From Spiroplasma endosymbiont of Danaus chrysippus (GTDB lineage: Bacteria > Bacillota_I > Bacilli_A > Mycoplasmatales > VBWQ01), in NCBI RefSeq assembly GCF_902809815.1, contig NZ_CADDIL010000001.1, positions 104,159-168,158 of the forward strand: 64,000 nt of DNA, read 5' to 3'. The notes under the pieces were generated by a model that was not told the DNA's origin, did no database searches, and was given only the letters and a program-made list of their open reading frames with translations. The translations under genes and the position numbers were made by a program. How positions within the stretch are numbered: position 1 is the stretch's first letter; each line of letters starts with the position of its first letter. This document shows, in pieces, positions 31,143-46,248 of the stretch.

Positions 31143-33077
31143 ATGAAAATTAATGTAATTAAATTAAATGGCAAAACGATGACTTATAATATTGAAAATC
31201 CAATTACTGGTTATCAATTATTAAAACAGGAAAATGAAAATATAGATTCTTCAATTATTGCTTTTACTCTGAATAGACAATTAAAAGATTTATATTGAGA
31301 AATTAAAGAAGATGCTGAAATCAAGTTTATTAAAAAAGATGATGCTTTAGGATGAACTATTTTAAATTATGGATGTGCTATGATTTTAGCTCATACTATT
31401 AAATTAATGTATCCACAAGCGTTAATTACGATTGCTAATACTAATGATAATGGTTTTTATTTAGATTTTGATTATGAAAAACGACTTTCTAATGATGAAT
31501 TAATTAAAATTGAAGAGAAAATGCGTGAAATTTTAATAAAAAATATTGAAATTAAAAGAGTTTGTCAAACTAAAGAAGAATCTTTAAAAACTCATAAAGA
31601 CAATCCTTTTGCTTTAGAATATATTAAATTAAATCATGTTAATGGATTAAAATGCTCTTATTTAGTTGATAATAAGACTTTAGTAGTAGCATCGGGTGTT
31701 GCTATTAATAATTCTTCATCAATAAAAGATTTTAAATTATTAAGTATTACTGGTGCATATTGATTAGGAAATGATAAAAATAAACAATTACAGCGCATTT
31801 CTGGAATTTGTGATTATTCAAAAGTAAAATTAGTAGATAAACTTAATGAACTTGAAGAACGAAAAAATCGTGATCATCGCAAACTAGGTAAAGAATTAAG
31901 TATTTTTACTTTTAATGATGATTGTGGTAAAGGATTACCTATATTTTTACCAAATGGTATGGTTATTAAAAAAGTTTTGCAGGAATATTTGAGAAAACAA
32001 GAATTTATGTGAGATTATCAAGAAGTAGCAACACCAGTTTTAGGTTCTGTTGAATTATATAAAAAAAGTGGTCATTGAGATCATTATCGTGAAAATATGT
32101 TTACTCCAATTAAAAAAGAAGAAGAACAATTGGTATTAAGACCAATGACTTGTCCTCATCACTGTATGATTTATAAAAGTGCTCTTCGTAGTTATAAAGA
32201 TTTGCCTTTGCGTTTAAGTGAACATGCTTTATTATATCGTTATGAAGCAAGTGGGTCTTTAACTGGTTTAGAACGAGTAAGAAGTATGGAATTAACTGAT
32301 TCTCATATTTTTGTTAGATTTGATCAAATGAAAACAGAGTTTAAACGTTGTTATCAGTTAATTGCTGAGGTTTTAAAAACTTTAAATATTAAAATTGATT
32401 ATGTATCATTATCTTTACGAGATCCTGCTGATAAAGAAAAATATTTTAATGATGATAAAATGTGAAATCAAGCAGAAACAGCATTACGTGAAGTATTAGA
32501 TGAATTACAATTAGAGTATAAACCAATGATTGGTGAGGCTGCTTTTTATGGACCAAAATTTGATGTTCAAATTAAAACAGCATTAGGTCATGAAATTACA
32601 ATATCTACTATTCAATTCGATTTCTTATTACCGAAAAAGTTTAATTTAACTTATATTGATGAAAATAATAATGAAACAAATCCAGTTATTGTTCATCGAG
32701 GATTAATTGGTACATATGAACGTTTTATTGCCACATTATTAGAACAAAATAAAGGTGTTTTTCCACTATGATTAGCACCAAGGCAAATTGCAATTTTACC
32801 AATAAATGAAAAAGAAAAAACCTTAGAATATGCTAATAAATTATTGCAAACTTGTAAACAACATAATTTACGAACTGAAATTATTAGCAGTGGAACTATT
32901 GGCAAACGTATTGTTGAAACACAAACTCAAAAAATTCCTTATCAAATTATTATTGGTGATAAGGAAATAGAAAATAATAATTTAAGTTATCGTCAGTATG
33001 GTCAAAAAGAAAGTAAAATTGTTACTTTATCAGAATTTTTAAAATTATTAACAAAACAAGTTGAGAATAAAATATAA
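31143..33077 (+). CDS. thrS: Threonyl-tRNA synthetase with degenerate editing domain
   Basis: It charges tRNA-Thr. This encodes 644 residues. An N-terminal TGS-like domain (~1-60) precedes an N2 editing domain (~65-215), then the class II core with [10 protein letters not shown], motif 2 [29 protein letters not shown], motif 3 [18 protein letters not shown], and an anticodon-binding domain ([29 protein letters not shown]). In the editing domain the zinc/catalytic positions are lost: HxxxH is replaced by Y76-x3-M80, and the C-R-G-P-H segment reads A183-S-G-V-A187. The core zinc ligand Cys is kept, but the usual His in SGxLHGL is Thr. Confidence 0.93.
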
Positions 33078-33090
33078 CTATCAAAATTAA

Positions 33091-33125
33091 AAAACCATTT
33101 AAGGTTCTAATTCTTAAATGGTTTT
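33091..33125. terminator. Terminator after thrS
   Basis: A perfect 13-bp stem (33091-33103 with 33113-33125) has a 9-nt loop and continues into T. Confidence 0.9.
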
Positions 33126-33224
33126 TTAGTTAATTAAGCAATTTAATTTTTATTAATATACTTAGTAAAAATTAAACCATTTTTTTATACGAAAAAAATA
33201 TTTATATTTTTACTATTATTTTCA

Positions 33225-33253
33225 TTGACATTGGGTTTTGTTTTCTGTAAGAT
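33225..33253 (+). promoter_or_regulatory. rRNA operon promoter
   Basis: A consensus -35 TTGACA (33225-33230), 17-nt spacer and -10 TAAGAT (33248-33253) give a start near 33260, about 130 nt before mature 16S. The leader contains CTTTGAAAACTAAATA near 33301, echoed by CTTTAAAAACTGGATAA in the 16S-23S spacer: boxA/processing-type elements. The stretch 33126-33224 is A+T-rich without a gene. Confidence 0.88.
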
Positions 33254-33389
33254 ACTTATTGTGCCCGAAAATAAATGGGTTACAAACTAGAAAAAACGAT
33301 CTTTGAAAACTAAATAGAACAAAAATTAATCCGTCAATTTTTTATTAAAAATTAAATAAGTCAGGCATCATCTTTTAACAAAAACAATT

Positions 33390-34912
<1,523 letters not shown>

Positions 34913-35106
34913 ATGGAGTTTAGTTTCTAATAAGAAACCAAGACAACAAGAAAAATTAGATGTATGATTTATTGGATTACTTCTTTTGTTTTGTTTAGTT
35001 TTCAGGGATTGTTTTCTCTGAGCAATTGTTCTTTAAAAACTGGATAATAGATATCTTTTAAAAAAATAAGATAATTTTTATCTTGCAATATGATATTCTA
35101 AAAATA

Positions 35107-38042
<2,936 letters not shown>

Positions 38043-38125
38043 AGAATATATTCTCTATTGCAAATCAAAAGTAATCAAATTTAAAGATGTCTGTTTCTAG
38101 TTTTTAGGGAGCAATTGCTAAACTA

Positions 38126-38231
38126 TTTGGTGTCCATGGCGGAGTGGTCACACCTGTTCCCATCTCGAACACAGCAGTTAAGCACTCCAGCGGCGAAAAT
38201 ACCAGCAATGGGAAAATAGCACGATGCCAAA
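38126..38231 (+). rRNA. rrf: 5S ribosomal RNA
   Basis: About 106 nt; the 5' TTTGGTGTC pairs with the 3' GATGCCAAA, and the middle has CCCATCTCGAACACAGCAGTTAAGC in two conserved parts. It is followed by a T-run that probably terminates the operon. The spacer from 23S (38043-38125) holds nothing else recognisable. Confidence 0.95.
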
Positions 38232-38334
38232 TTTTTTTTATTGTGTTAATATTTAATTTAAAATTTAAATTTTTTTTATGTTAAGATTGAGAATATTAAA
38301 ATGTAAAAAAGATTTTAAGAAAAAAGGAGAAAAA

Positions 38335-38803
38335 ATGGATAAGGTTGAAAAGAAATTAGATAAAAAATTATACATTGGAGCTAAAATTGGATTCATAACA
38401 AATATTATAAGTATTATTTGAAGTATAATTATTACAATTATTTTAGCTACAGCAAGTAGTGCATTTTTAACAGTTTTACAAAATATGATCACACTTCATT
38501 AACATCAGGAGTTAGTACAATATTTATTGTTGGATTGATTTTTGGACTTTTAATTGCAATAATTATCATGTGCAATAACGTTTTAAAAGGAAATGCTAAT
38601 AGTGGTTTAGCTGTTGGAATTGTAACTTTAGTTTTAGCAGGTTTTTCTTTAATAGCTATGTTTTCATCACATTTTAATTTTATTAGTGGTATTAATATTA
38701 TTTTTTAGGACTTAATATTGCTTCAGGTGTATTATTAATTATTGGTAAATATCTTCCAGTTACTAATAAACCAGAAGAAGTAGTTTCTATGGTAAATGAA
38801 TAA
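38335..38803 (+). pseudogene. Multi-helix membrane protein gene with two frameshifts
   Basis: ATG 38335 has AAAGGAG upstream and opens MDKVEKKLDKKLYIGAKIGF, then hydrophobic helices. The frame stops at TAA 38500, but the next frame continues with STIFIVGLIFGLLIAIII and NSGLAVGIVTLVLAGFSLIAM. A second 1-nt loss in a T-run near 38705 ends it at TAG, after which GLNIASGVLLIIGKYLPV continues to TAA 38801. Joined, it gives a four-helix protein of about 155 residues, similar in style to small mollicute membrane proteins. Two lesions make sequencing error less likely. Confidence 0.65.
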
Positions 38804-38831
38804 TTAAATATTTTTAATAAATTGTATAAAT

Positions 38832-38855
38832 AAGGCTTTTAATTTCTAAAGCCTT
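38832..38855. terminator. Bidirectional terminator
   Basis: AAGGCTTT (38832-38839) pairs with AAAGCCTT (38848-38855), followed by ATTTTATTTTTTT. It lies between converging genes. Confidence 0.75.
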
Positions 38856-39265
38856 ATTTTATTTTTTTATAATTTAAAACCATAAGGATAAGTAATTATT
38901 GGAAAATTTGGTTTATCATCATCATGCTTTTTTTTATATTGTATATTATTAATTAATAAATAAAGGTATTGTAAACCAATACTAATAATTAACAGAAAAA
39001 TAATAGCAGTAACTAATACTCCTACACCATATTTTTGGTAGTTGAAAAAAAAGTAAGGATAACAAGTATTAATATTTTCTCCTTGTTTAACACGTAGTAC
39101 ACCACGAACCATTACCATTACTACATAAAAACAAGGATAAAATAAAATAAATCACATATAAAGTTTATGATGATTTTTTAGTGAATAAAAATCACGTCCA
39201 CATGATAAAGCAAAATTTAAAATCATAACAATTGGTATAATTAGATTTAGAATTGGTGGTGGTGG

Positions 39266-40387
39266 TTAGCCCTAAATACTGGACCACTTTTGGATAGACA
39301 GTTTTAAATTTTTATTTGTGAAATTGGTGGTTTTAGAAATTTAGAATGTATTCTTTCGTAATTATAAAACATAATATATTGGTTTACATCATTTATAGCT
39401 TCATTGAGAGAAAAATATTGATTTGAACCTTTAGGTAGTCATTCTTGAGATAAATGAGAAAATCAGTTTTCAGATATTACATTGCCACCAATATCATAAG
39501 GTTGTTTTTTGCTTAAAATTATTTGCTTATCAGCAGCTCAATTTGTGATGTCTTGACAATAAAATTCGTTGGCGTTATCTGAGTGTAAAATAACGTTTTT
39601 TACTTGGTTTCAAGAGAATTGTTGATTTATTTTTTCAAGTGCAGGAAGGATTAAATCTTGATAGGATTTGTTTGAACATGTATTATAGCTTACAATATTA
39701 TTTGAATAAAAATCAATAATTACAAAAAGATATAATCAACCTTCTTTAGTATTTATTTGTTTAGTGTCCATTGATCAAATTTGATTTGAAGAGGTTGTAC
39801 TTTTATAATCTTTGTTTACTTTATCCATTGTAGGTATTCACTTATTTGGATTTTTTTTGTTTTTAGGATAGTTATTTTTAGTTTGTTTTAATCCTTGAAG
39901 ATTGTGATCTTTCATAATTTTTCGCATTTGTTTTGTTGATAATTCTAGATTTAAAATAATATGTTTGTATTGTTTTAATCATTCTTTAAATGCTGAAAAA
40001 ATTCGTAAATAGCCATAAATTTGTCCTTTTCTTGTAAAATGAAATTCAAGTAAAAGTTGGCATAATTCTTGATATTTATGTGTACAATTACTAATTTGAT
40101 TTTTTTCTTTTTTAATAGGGTTTTGTTTGTTTTTTACAAAATAATATGTTGATCGGTTTAGTTGAAGATGTTGGCAAAGATATCTAATTGAATATTGGTT
40201 TTTGCTATCATCAATAATTTGAATTTTTTGTTTGATATTTAACTTGTTAATTACTAATGCTATTTGTTTAATTTTATCCATTATTAAAAATCCTTTCATG
40301 TCAAAATTAGTGTTAATTGTATAACACAATTGTTTTTCGAATACATTCAAGTTTTTTTTAAATTAATGGTCTAGTAAAAAGGGCTAA
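39266..40387 (-). mobile_element. IS3-family-like element, copy A
   Basis: About 1122 bp in minus orientation, bounded by TTAGCCC inverted ends (the outer few bases, CTAC on one side and CCACC on the other, may also belong to it, so the exact ends are uncertain). It has one transposase gene. No flanking direct repeat is visible. Compared with the intact paralog the host gene lacks about 17 codons here, so the insertion is linked to a deletion. Confidence 0.85.
39304..40281 (-). CDS. IS3-family transposase (OrfB-type, rve integrase core)
   Basis: The 325 residues from ATG 40281 (MDKIKQIALVINKLNI) have AAAGGA upstream. A start 23 codons earlier (MNVFEKQ) has no ribosome binding site. It has an HTH-like start with IRYLCQHLQLNRSTYYF, then GQIYGYLRIF, and a DDE core: D in IWSMDTKQI, D in VILHSDNANEF and E in VISENWFSHLSQEW. 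No separate OrfA is seen, so this is a single-ORF IS3-like element. It appears intact. Confidence 0.9.
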
Positions 40388-40759
40388 GTAGCAAGTAGCA
40401 TTATTGTTTTAAATCATAAATAAATATCAGTTCCATATTTACTTCTTTCTTGGCTATTATTAATGATACCTATTCAAAATACTAACATTGTAATTGTAAT
40501 ATAAATAGTAATGCTTAATAAAATATAAAAACTTGGTTTTGAATTTTCTTTAAATTTACTTTCAAATAAAAAAGCAAATAAATAAATGAGTACTAAATAA
40601 TTAGTTTGAGTTGTAAAATAAAAAAAAATAAATTGCTAATCTTTCAGTTGGTTTATCAACATTAGGAACAATGAAAGCATTGGGGTAATTAATAGTAATT
40701 ATTAAATCAAAAATTAAGAATAAAGAAATAATAAGTAGACCAAATAAACGTCAAATAAA

Positions 40760-42134
40760 GAGGCTTTTTAGTAATCTGTGTTTCTTTGTTTTACAAAGTA
40801 CTAGTTCAGATTAATTCTGTCTTCAAATTTTATCATAAAATGAGCAATTGCTGTATTTCAATTTTGAATAGGCAATGTTCATTTTTTTGTGATATTTTCA
40901 ATTGCTAAGTAAAAAATTTTAAAAACTGCCATATCATTAGGAAAAACTTTTTTATTTCTAATAACTTTTCGTAATTGGCTATTAACAGATTCAATAGCAT
41001 TTGTAGTATAAATTACCCTTTTAATTTCTGCTGGATAACTAATAAAAACCATTAAATTTTCTCAATTTTTATATCAAGATTTAGCAATTTGTGGATATTG
41101 TTTATTTCATTTACTTTCAAATGATTCTAAAGCTTGCATTGCTTGTTCTTCACTACATGCTGTATAAATTGGCTTTAAATCGATAACTAGAGACTTTCGA
41201 TGTTTGTATGAAACATATTTTAAGCTATTTCTAATTTGATGAACTATGCATAATTGATGTTCAGTTTTAGGATAAACTGATTGTATTGCCTCTGACATGC
41301 CTGTTAAATTATCACTACAAGCAATAAGAATATCATTTAAGCCTCGATTTTTCATTTCTGTAAAATTATTTAATCAGAATTTAGCACCTTCATTTTCACT
41401 AATTCATAAACCTAAAACATCTTTTTTACCTTCTAAATCAACTCCTAAAGCTATATAAACTGATTTGTTAATAATACGTTTATCCTGACGTACTTTAACT
41501 ACGATACAATCAAAATAAATGATTGGATAAACACTATCTAATGGACGATTTTGCCATGCTTTGACATCATCAATGACATCATCAGTAATTTGACTAATTA
41601 CGCTTTCGCTAATATCTGCGCCATCATATAACTCTTGCAACTGCATTCTAATATCTGATAAAGTCATACCTTTTGCATATAGTGAAAGAACTTGTTGATC
41701 AAAACCATCAAATCTTCTCTGTCTTTTTGTGATTATTACTGGTTCAAAATTACTATTGCGATCTCTTGGTAGATCAATTTCAATTTTACCTTGTTGAGTT
41801 ATTAATTTTTTTGATGTTGTACCATTACGAACATTGTCATTATTACTGCGTTGATTTCTTTCGTGTCCTAAATAATTTTGCATCTCAGAATTCAACATTT
41901 TTTCTACCAATCGTTTAGTTAATTCTTTATATAAGCCTCCCTCTTTAAAAACTGTTGTTAAATCCTCAGTATTTTCTAATAATAAATCTACTGCTTTTGA
42001 TATTGGATCATTGTTATTAAGATTATCTTTTTTAGCCATCTGTAACTCACTCTTTCTAGATATATAAATTATATTTACTAGAATTAATTAAACATAGTTA
42101 TTTTTGTAAGTCACACAGATTACTAAACATTCCC
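40760..42134 (-). mobile_element. IS256-family element, copy 4
   Basis: A 1375-bp element in minus orientation with the same ends as copies 1-3 is flanked by a perfect 8-bp duplication CAAATAAA (40752-40759 and 42135-42142). It interrupts the six-helix membrane protein gene near codon 20. Confidence 0.95.
40801..42039 (-). CDS. IS256-family transposase
   Basis: The 412-residue product differs visibly from copies 1-3 in one residue (EIDLPRDR instead of EIDVPRDR). DDE residues are kept. It starts at ATG 42039. Confidence 0.95.
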
Positions 42135-42196
42135 CAAATAAATTTAATAAGATTTCTTTTTTTTAATCGGTATTCACTACTATTTTTTCAATTCAT

Positions 42197-42637
42197 ATTT
42201 TTTCTCCTATTTATATTAGAATTAAATTTAATTAAATTTTTGATAGGAAATTTAATTTTTTATTATGATTGAATATGCTACTTATTTAGTATATCAAGTT
42301 TTTCCTTATCACTATTAATATTTACTAACTGATTATTTAAAACACTTAATAAGTTAAAAAAAAATTAACTTATTAATTATTTAATCTTGATTTTTTGGTA
42401 ATAAAGTTTATTATTAATGTTAAGGATATAATTTTTATCCTTATAATTTTAATGAATATATAAGTAATTATATAAGTATTAAAATTATATATGTTGATTT
42501 AACAAAAAGTTTAATAATTGATTATATATCCTTAGTTTTATTTTATTAAAACTAAGATTTTAAGTATTTAATTAAATATGCTTAATTTAATATTATAATT
42601 ATAAACACAAATAATAGGTAAAAAAGGAGTAATCATA
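42197..42637. other. Non-coding A+T-rich region with inverted repeats
   Basis: No gene of convincing length on either strand. It holds AATAAGTTAA/TTAACTTATT (about 42350-42376), AAGGATA/TATCCTT (about 42421-42441) and a 10-bp stem CTTAGTTTTA/TAAAACTAAG (about 42531-42556). The last could be a terminator or a regulatory hairpin about 80 nt before the surface-protein gene. Confidence 0.45.
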
Positions 42638-44263
42638 ATGACAAATTTCTTATCTTTTAGTTTTTTTAAAACTAAAAGTTTTAAAACAATAAGTTTGGCT
42701 TTGGCATTATCTCTTACTAGTAGTTTAATGATAGTTACTAATCATCAATCTAATATTAGTACTGTTAATGAGAGTAACAAACTTTCTGGGTTTCATATTA
42801 CTGTTAAGGAAAATAATAAAAATTTAATTAGTGAAGCCAATACTTGAAATTCAATTAATAATAATTATGAAGATTTTATTAGATTGCATAAAGAAGTAAT
42901 AACAGAACAATTTAATGATTGATCAGACGTTATTAATAAGGTTAATAATAATCCAAATGATGATATTAGTAAAGAAGTTAATAAGAAATTTAAGGAACAA
43001 ATCGAAAACAAAGCTAATAATATCTTACCAGATAATGGTATTAAATATTTTACTGATAAAGTTATTGGTCGTAGTGTTGCTAAACAAAGTTTTAATGATA
43101 TTTCTAGTTTTGGTTATGTTTATGTTGGTTACCATGATAATAGTTTACCAGCACAGATTAACAATGGTATTTTTGCAACGGTAAATCCTAGGGCAGATTT
43201 CAATAATTATTTTAGTATTCCTTATATGATTAAACCAAGCGATGATTTTTTAAATAGTCATAAAAGCGTTCAAGATCGGTTAGCAATTTTACCACTTAAT
43301 AATGGTAATCCCAATGATACTAATCAACCAATGTTAGCTATTTTAGCAAAAAATAAAAATGATAAGAATGAACAATTATTAATAAATGATAAAAATGATG
43401 AAGTTTTTGATAATGGTTCAATTAGTTATGCAATATTAAATCATAAACCAGACGATCATTTAAAATCAACTAGTTTTAATGTTAGTGTTAAAGATAGTGG
43501 CTATAGTAAAACTATTAAGTTAACAAATAATAGTTCAAATATTCAATTTAGTACTATTAGTGATGAAAAAGTTAAAGAAAATCCTGTAATTACACCTCAA
43601 TATTTAGTTCAAAAAAATTCACAAGATAATAAAAATACATTAATATTTATGAATAAAGCTATTGAGAAAGCTAAAGTAAATATTAGTGATTCACAACAAC
43701 ATTGACTAAAATGAAAAGTTGATTCACAAACTTTACAAAAAGCAAAAAATGATTCAGGAACACCTATTAAAGATGGTGATAATTTAACTCTTAATCAAGA
43801 AAGTAATTTTCAAGTTTATTGTATAGGTTTAGATACATCTGACTTACAACGTCAAGCTGCTTCTGAACAATATATTACTGTTTATAGAACCAATACAAAA
43901 ATACCTAATTTTCCAAATTGTACTGATTTTTTTGAAAAAAATAATAATTTATTAGCGGGTTTTCAACAATATTTAACTAGTGCTACTAATAATAGTATTA
44001 AAATTGAAGATTTAAAAAATAATGCTGTTGGTGATTTTTTATCATGATTTATTCAATATCAAGGTGATATTACTAAACAAAATTATGTTAATTATTTACA
44101 AAGTAATAATTCAGATCGTCCCTGAGATGTTAATATATCATTAACAACTAAAATGTTAGTTAATAATTGAAATATTATTATCATTTGTGGCTTCATTATT
44201 AGTTTTTTAACTATAATTCCAATAGTTGTTGTTATTATTCGTAAAAAGAAATATTTAAAATAA
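42638..44263 (+). CDS. Secreted, C-terminally anchored surface protein
   Basis: This encodes 541 residues, with AAAAGGAG before ATG 42638. Residues 1-40 form a signal peptide: KTKSFKTIS basic stretch, then LALALSLTSSLMIV, with no lipobox Cys. The bulk is a hydrophilic Asn/Asp/Ser-rich ectodomain. Residues ~513-533 form one transmembrane helix (IIIICGFIISFLTIIPIVVV), followed by RKKKYLK, so most of the protein is outside the cell. No adhesin family recognised. It may serve host contact, as other anchored spiroplasma surface proteins do; that is inference. Confidence 0.75.
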
Positions 44264-44347
44264 AGTTTATTATTTTTAAGTAGCACTTGTTAAAAAACAA
44301 TATTTTATATAAAAATATAAAATGATAAGTGTAAAAAATGTTATTAC

Positions 44348-44375
44348 TTGTTTTTTCTTTTTAGTGAGTTACAAT
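44348..44375 (+). promoter_or_regulatory. Promoter of candidate small RNA
   Basis: TTGTTT (44348-44353), a 16-nt spacer and TACAAT (44370-44375) give a start near 44381. No coding sequence of plausible size follows. Confidence 0.5.
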
Positions 44376-44380
44376 AAAAA

Positions 44381-44482
44381 TGGCAGTTATAAATGTTTAA
44401 AAAATATTTAGGTAATGCCGGTTTTAATTTTATATTTGACTTTAAGTCCTTGTATACTATATATGCTATACAAGGAGTTTTT
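44381..44482 (+). ncRNA. Candidate small RNA with two hairpins
   Basis: From the predicted start, GGCA-TTA-TAAAT pairs (44382-44394) with ATTTA-gg-TAA-TGCC (44406-44419) as a bulged hairpin. A second perfect 10-bp hairpin TCCTTGTATA/TATACAAGGA (44447-44456, 44467-44476) is followed by GTTTTTATAT and looks like an intrinsic terminator. Size about 100 nt. The only ORFs nearby lack ribosome binding sites. No known RNA family recognised. Confidence 0.45.
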
Positions 44483-44628
44483 ATATAATTTTAAAATAAA
44501 ATATATTAAGAAAAAGGAGGCAAAAAATAACAAAATAATATTTAAAAAAAATAATACAATTTCAAATTTTTACTTTTCACAAATATATATTCCTCTCTAC
44601 AATTATTTTTCAATATTTTTTAAATAAT

Positions 44629-44686
44629 AAATAATAGTAATAAAGTGTACTAGTTTATAAACTAGTACACTTTATTACTATTATTT
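44629..44686. terminator. 58-bp perfect palindrome between converging genes
   Basis: The two 29-bp arms (44629-44657 and 44658-44686) are perfectly complementary with no spacer; the centre is TTTA|TAAA. It lies 5 nt from the stop of the minus-strand gene and downstream of plus-strand transcription, so it is probably a bidirectional terminator. The stretch 44483-44628 holds no supported gene; an AAAAAGGAGG at about 44511 precedes no good ORF. Confidence 0.7.
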
Positions 44687-44690
44687 TACA

Positions 44691-45494
44691 TTAAAAATTT
44701 GTATCTCTTAAAGCTGCTATTGGTTTATTATTTTTCTTATAAAGGATATTATTATAAAGAGTAAAAAGTAACATCAAAATTATGTATAAGATTAAAATTG
44801 CAAAGATATAAATAAAGAAAGTAGTTAAACTTTTATGAAAATCTAAAAATGGATATGGAAATGAATAATCAATTTCTGTTGTTCCTTTTCTTAAAAAACC
44901 AACAAAATTTCCTTTAGCAAGTGCATAACCTAAATATACAAACATGTAAATAGAAATAATTGGTATTCAAAGATATGTTTGTTTTCCAAGTTTTCAGTAG
45001 TATTTACCAGCAGAAAACATAAAATATAAAATCACTATCACTGGTACTATTAAATGTAATAAAAATGTATTTATAAAATTTAATATGCTAATACTATTAC
45101 TACTATCTAAATTATTTATCATTGGTTTAAATAATACAGCAAAAAATACGATAAGAGTTACGGTAATATAAACAGTAATTGCTAATGAAAAGAGCCCAAA
45201 AACAAATTGTGCGCGATTGTCATGAAAACGATTTGTTAATACAAAACAAAAGAAAAGAAAAACTAAAAAATTTGATTGAATAGTAAAGGTAGAAATCATT
45301 GTTCAAATACCAACTCAGGGGCCATCTGGAGTTCATAAATTATGAGGATTAGGTGTTCCAACTGTTATTGGTTTATACTCAATTAAAACTATTGCAAATT
45401 GCATTATTAGACCTATAACAGCAATAATTAGTCCAGATCAAAGTAAAAAATCAGAAAATTTACTTTTAAATCCTACATTTTTTCCTATTTCCAT
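44691..45494 (-). CDS. Six-transmembrane protein (DUF1600-like)
   Basis: The 267 residues from ATG 45494 include about six hydrophobic helices: LIIAVIGLIMQFAIVLI, then TIQSNFLVFLFFCFVL, FGLFSLAITVYITVTLIVFFAVLF, FLLHLIVPVIVILYFMF, YLWIPIISIYMFVYLGYAL and FIYIFAILILYIILMLLFTLY, ending KKNNKPIAALRD. It is the intact paralog of the gene broken at 38867-42196. Mollicutes carry families of such six-helix membrane proteins (DUF1600/Pr6Pr type); that name is my best guess. Function unknown. Confidence 0.7.
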
Positions 45495-45616
45495 ATGGAT
45501 CAACTCACAATTCTATATTTTTTCTATTTTAATTACATTATACATGATATTATAATAAGTATGTAAGATATTAGAAAATTATTAATAGCAACTAAATGAA
45601 ATAATAAGGTGATGTT

Positions 45617-46198
45617 ATGTATCAATTATATTTAGATACAACAAATAACAAATTAACAGTGGTGATTTTGCAAGCTAATAAAATTTTAGTAAGTTCATCA
45701 TTTATTGCTTGACAAAAACAAACAGAATTGGCAATTCCAACTATTACTAATTTACTTGTAAAATGTAAAATAAAATTAAAAGATATTTCAAAAGTAGTTA
45801 TTGCAAATGGTCCTGGCAGTTATACTGGAATTAGAGTTGCAATTACTTTTGTCAAAACACTTAAAGTTTTGAATAGTTTTTTAACGGTTTTTACTATTAA
45901 TAGTTTATTATTACAGGCAGGATTAATAAAATCAATAAGTGTTTTGTCAGCATACAATAATAAAAGTTATTTGGCAGTATGTGATAATGGAAAAATAATT
46001 ATTCAGCCGCAATTAGTAGATGAAAATGCTAAAATTGGTATTATTAGTGATTTACTAGATTATAAAATAATTGAAAATTTAGAAAAGTGTAATATTGTGG
46101 AAAATTTTCAAAAGTTGTCACCATATTTTATCGAAGTAAAAAACATGGAAGATTTGCAACCATATTATATTAATGATCCATTTTCATCACATAATTAA
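45617..46198 (+). CDS. tsaB: tRNA threonylcarbamoyladenosine biosynthesis protein TsaB
   Basis: This encodes 193 residues, with AAGGTGATG before ATG 45617. The ASKHA-type start YLDTTNNKLTV and the diagnostic VVIANGPGSYTGIRVAITFVKTL are clear, followed by SAYNNKSYLAV. TsaB scaffolds TsaD (with TsaE) in making t6A37 on ANN-decoding tRNAs. The C-terminal third is short and diverged, as in other mollicutes. The partner genes are not in the window. Confidence 0.85.
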
Positions 46199-46248
46199 AA
46201 AATAATAATATTTAAATATTTTACATTAGTTTAAAAAGGAGTTTTTAC

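Larger units (their letters stand above)
38867..42196 (-). pseudogene. Six-helix membrane protein gene broken by IS256, IS3 and a frameshift
   Basis: The N-terminal part starts at ATG 42196 (AGGAG upstream; MNWKNSSEYRLKKRN) and is cut after about 20 codons by IS256 copy 4. It resumes at 40759 (RLFGLLIISLFLIFDLIITINYP), with the frame surviving removal of the IS and one target duplication. An extra T in a run near 40620-40640 shifts the frame. The next part (IYITITMLVFWIGI) is cut at 40388 by an IS3-type element. The C-terminal part resumes at 39265 (LNLIIPIVMILNF) and ends at 38867. It aligns throughout with the intact gene at 44691-45494, except that about 17 residues are missing at the IS3 junction. 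DUF1600-like family is suspected. Confidence 0.75.

Noticed and set aside
42915-43184. Alternative-frame hydrophobic ORF inside the surface-protein gene
   Set aside because: Out-of-frame shadow; the main frame continues through it with normal composition.
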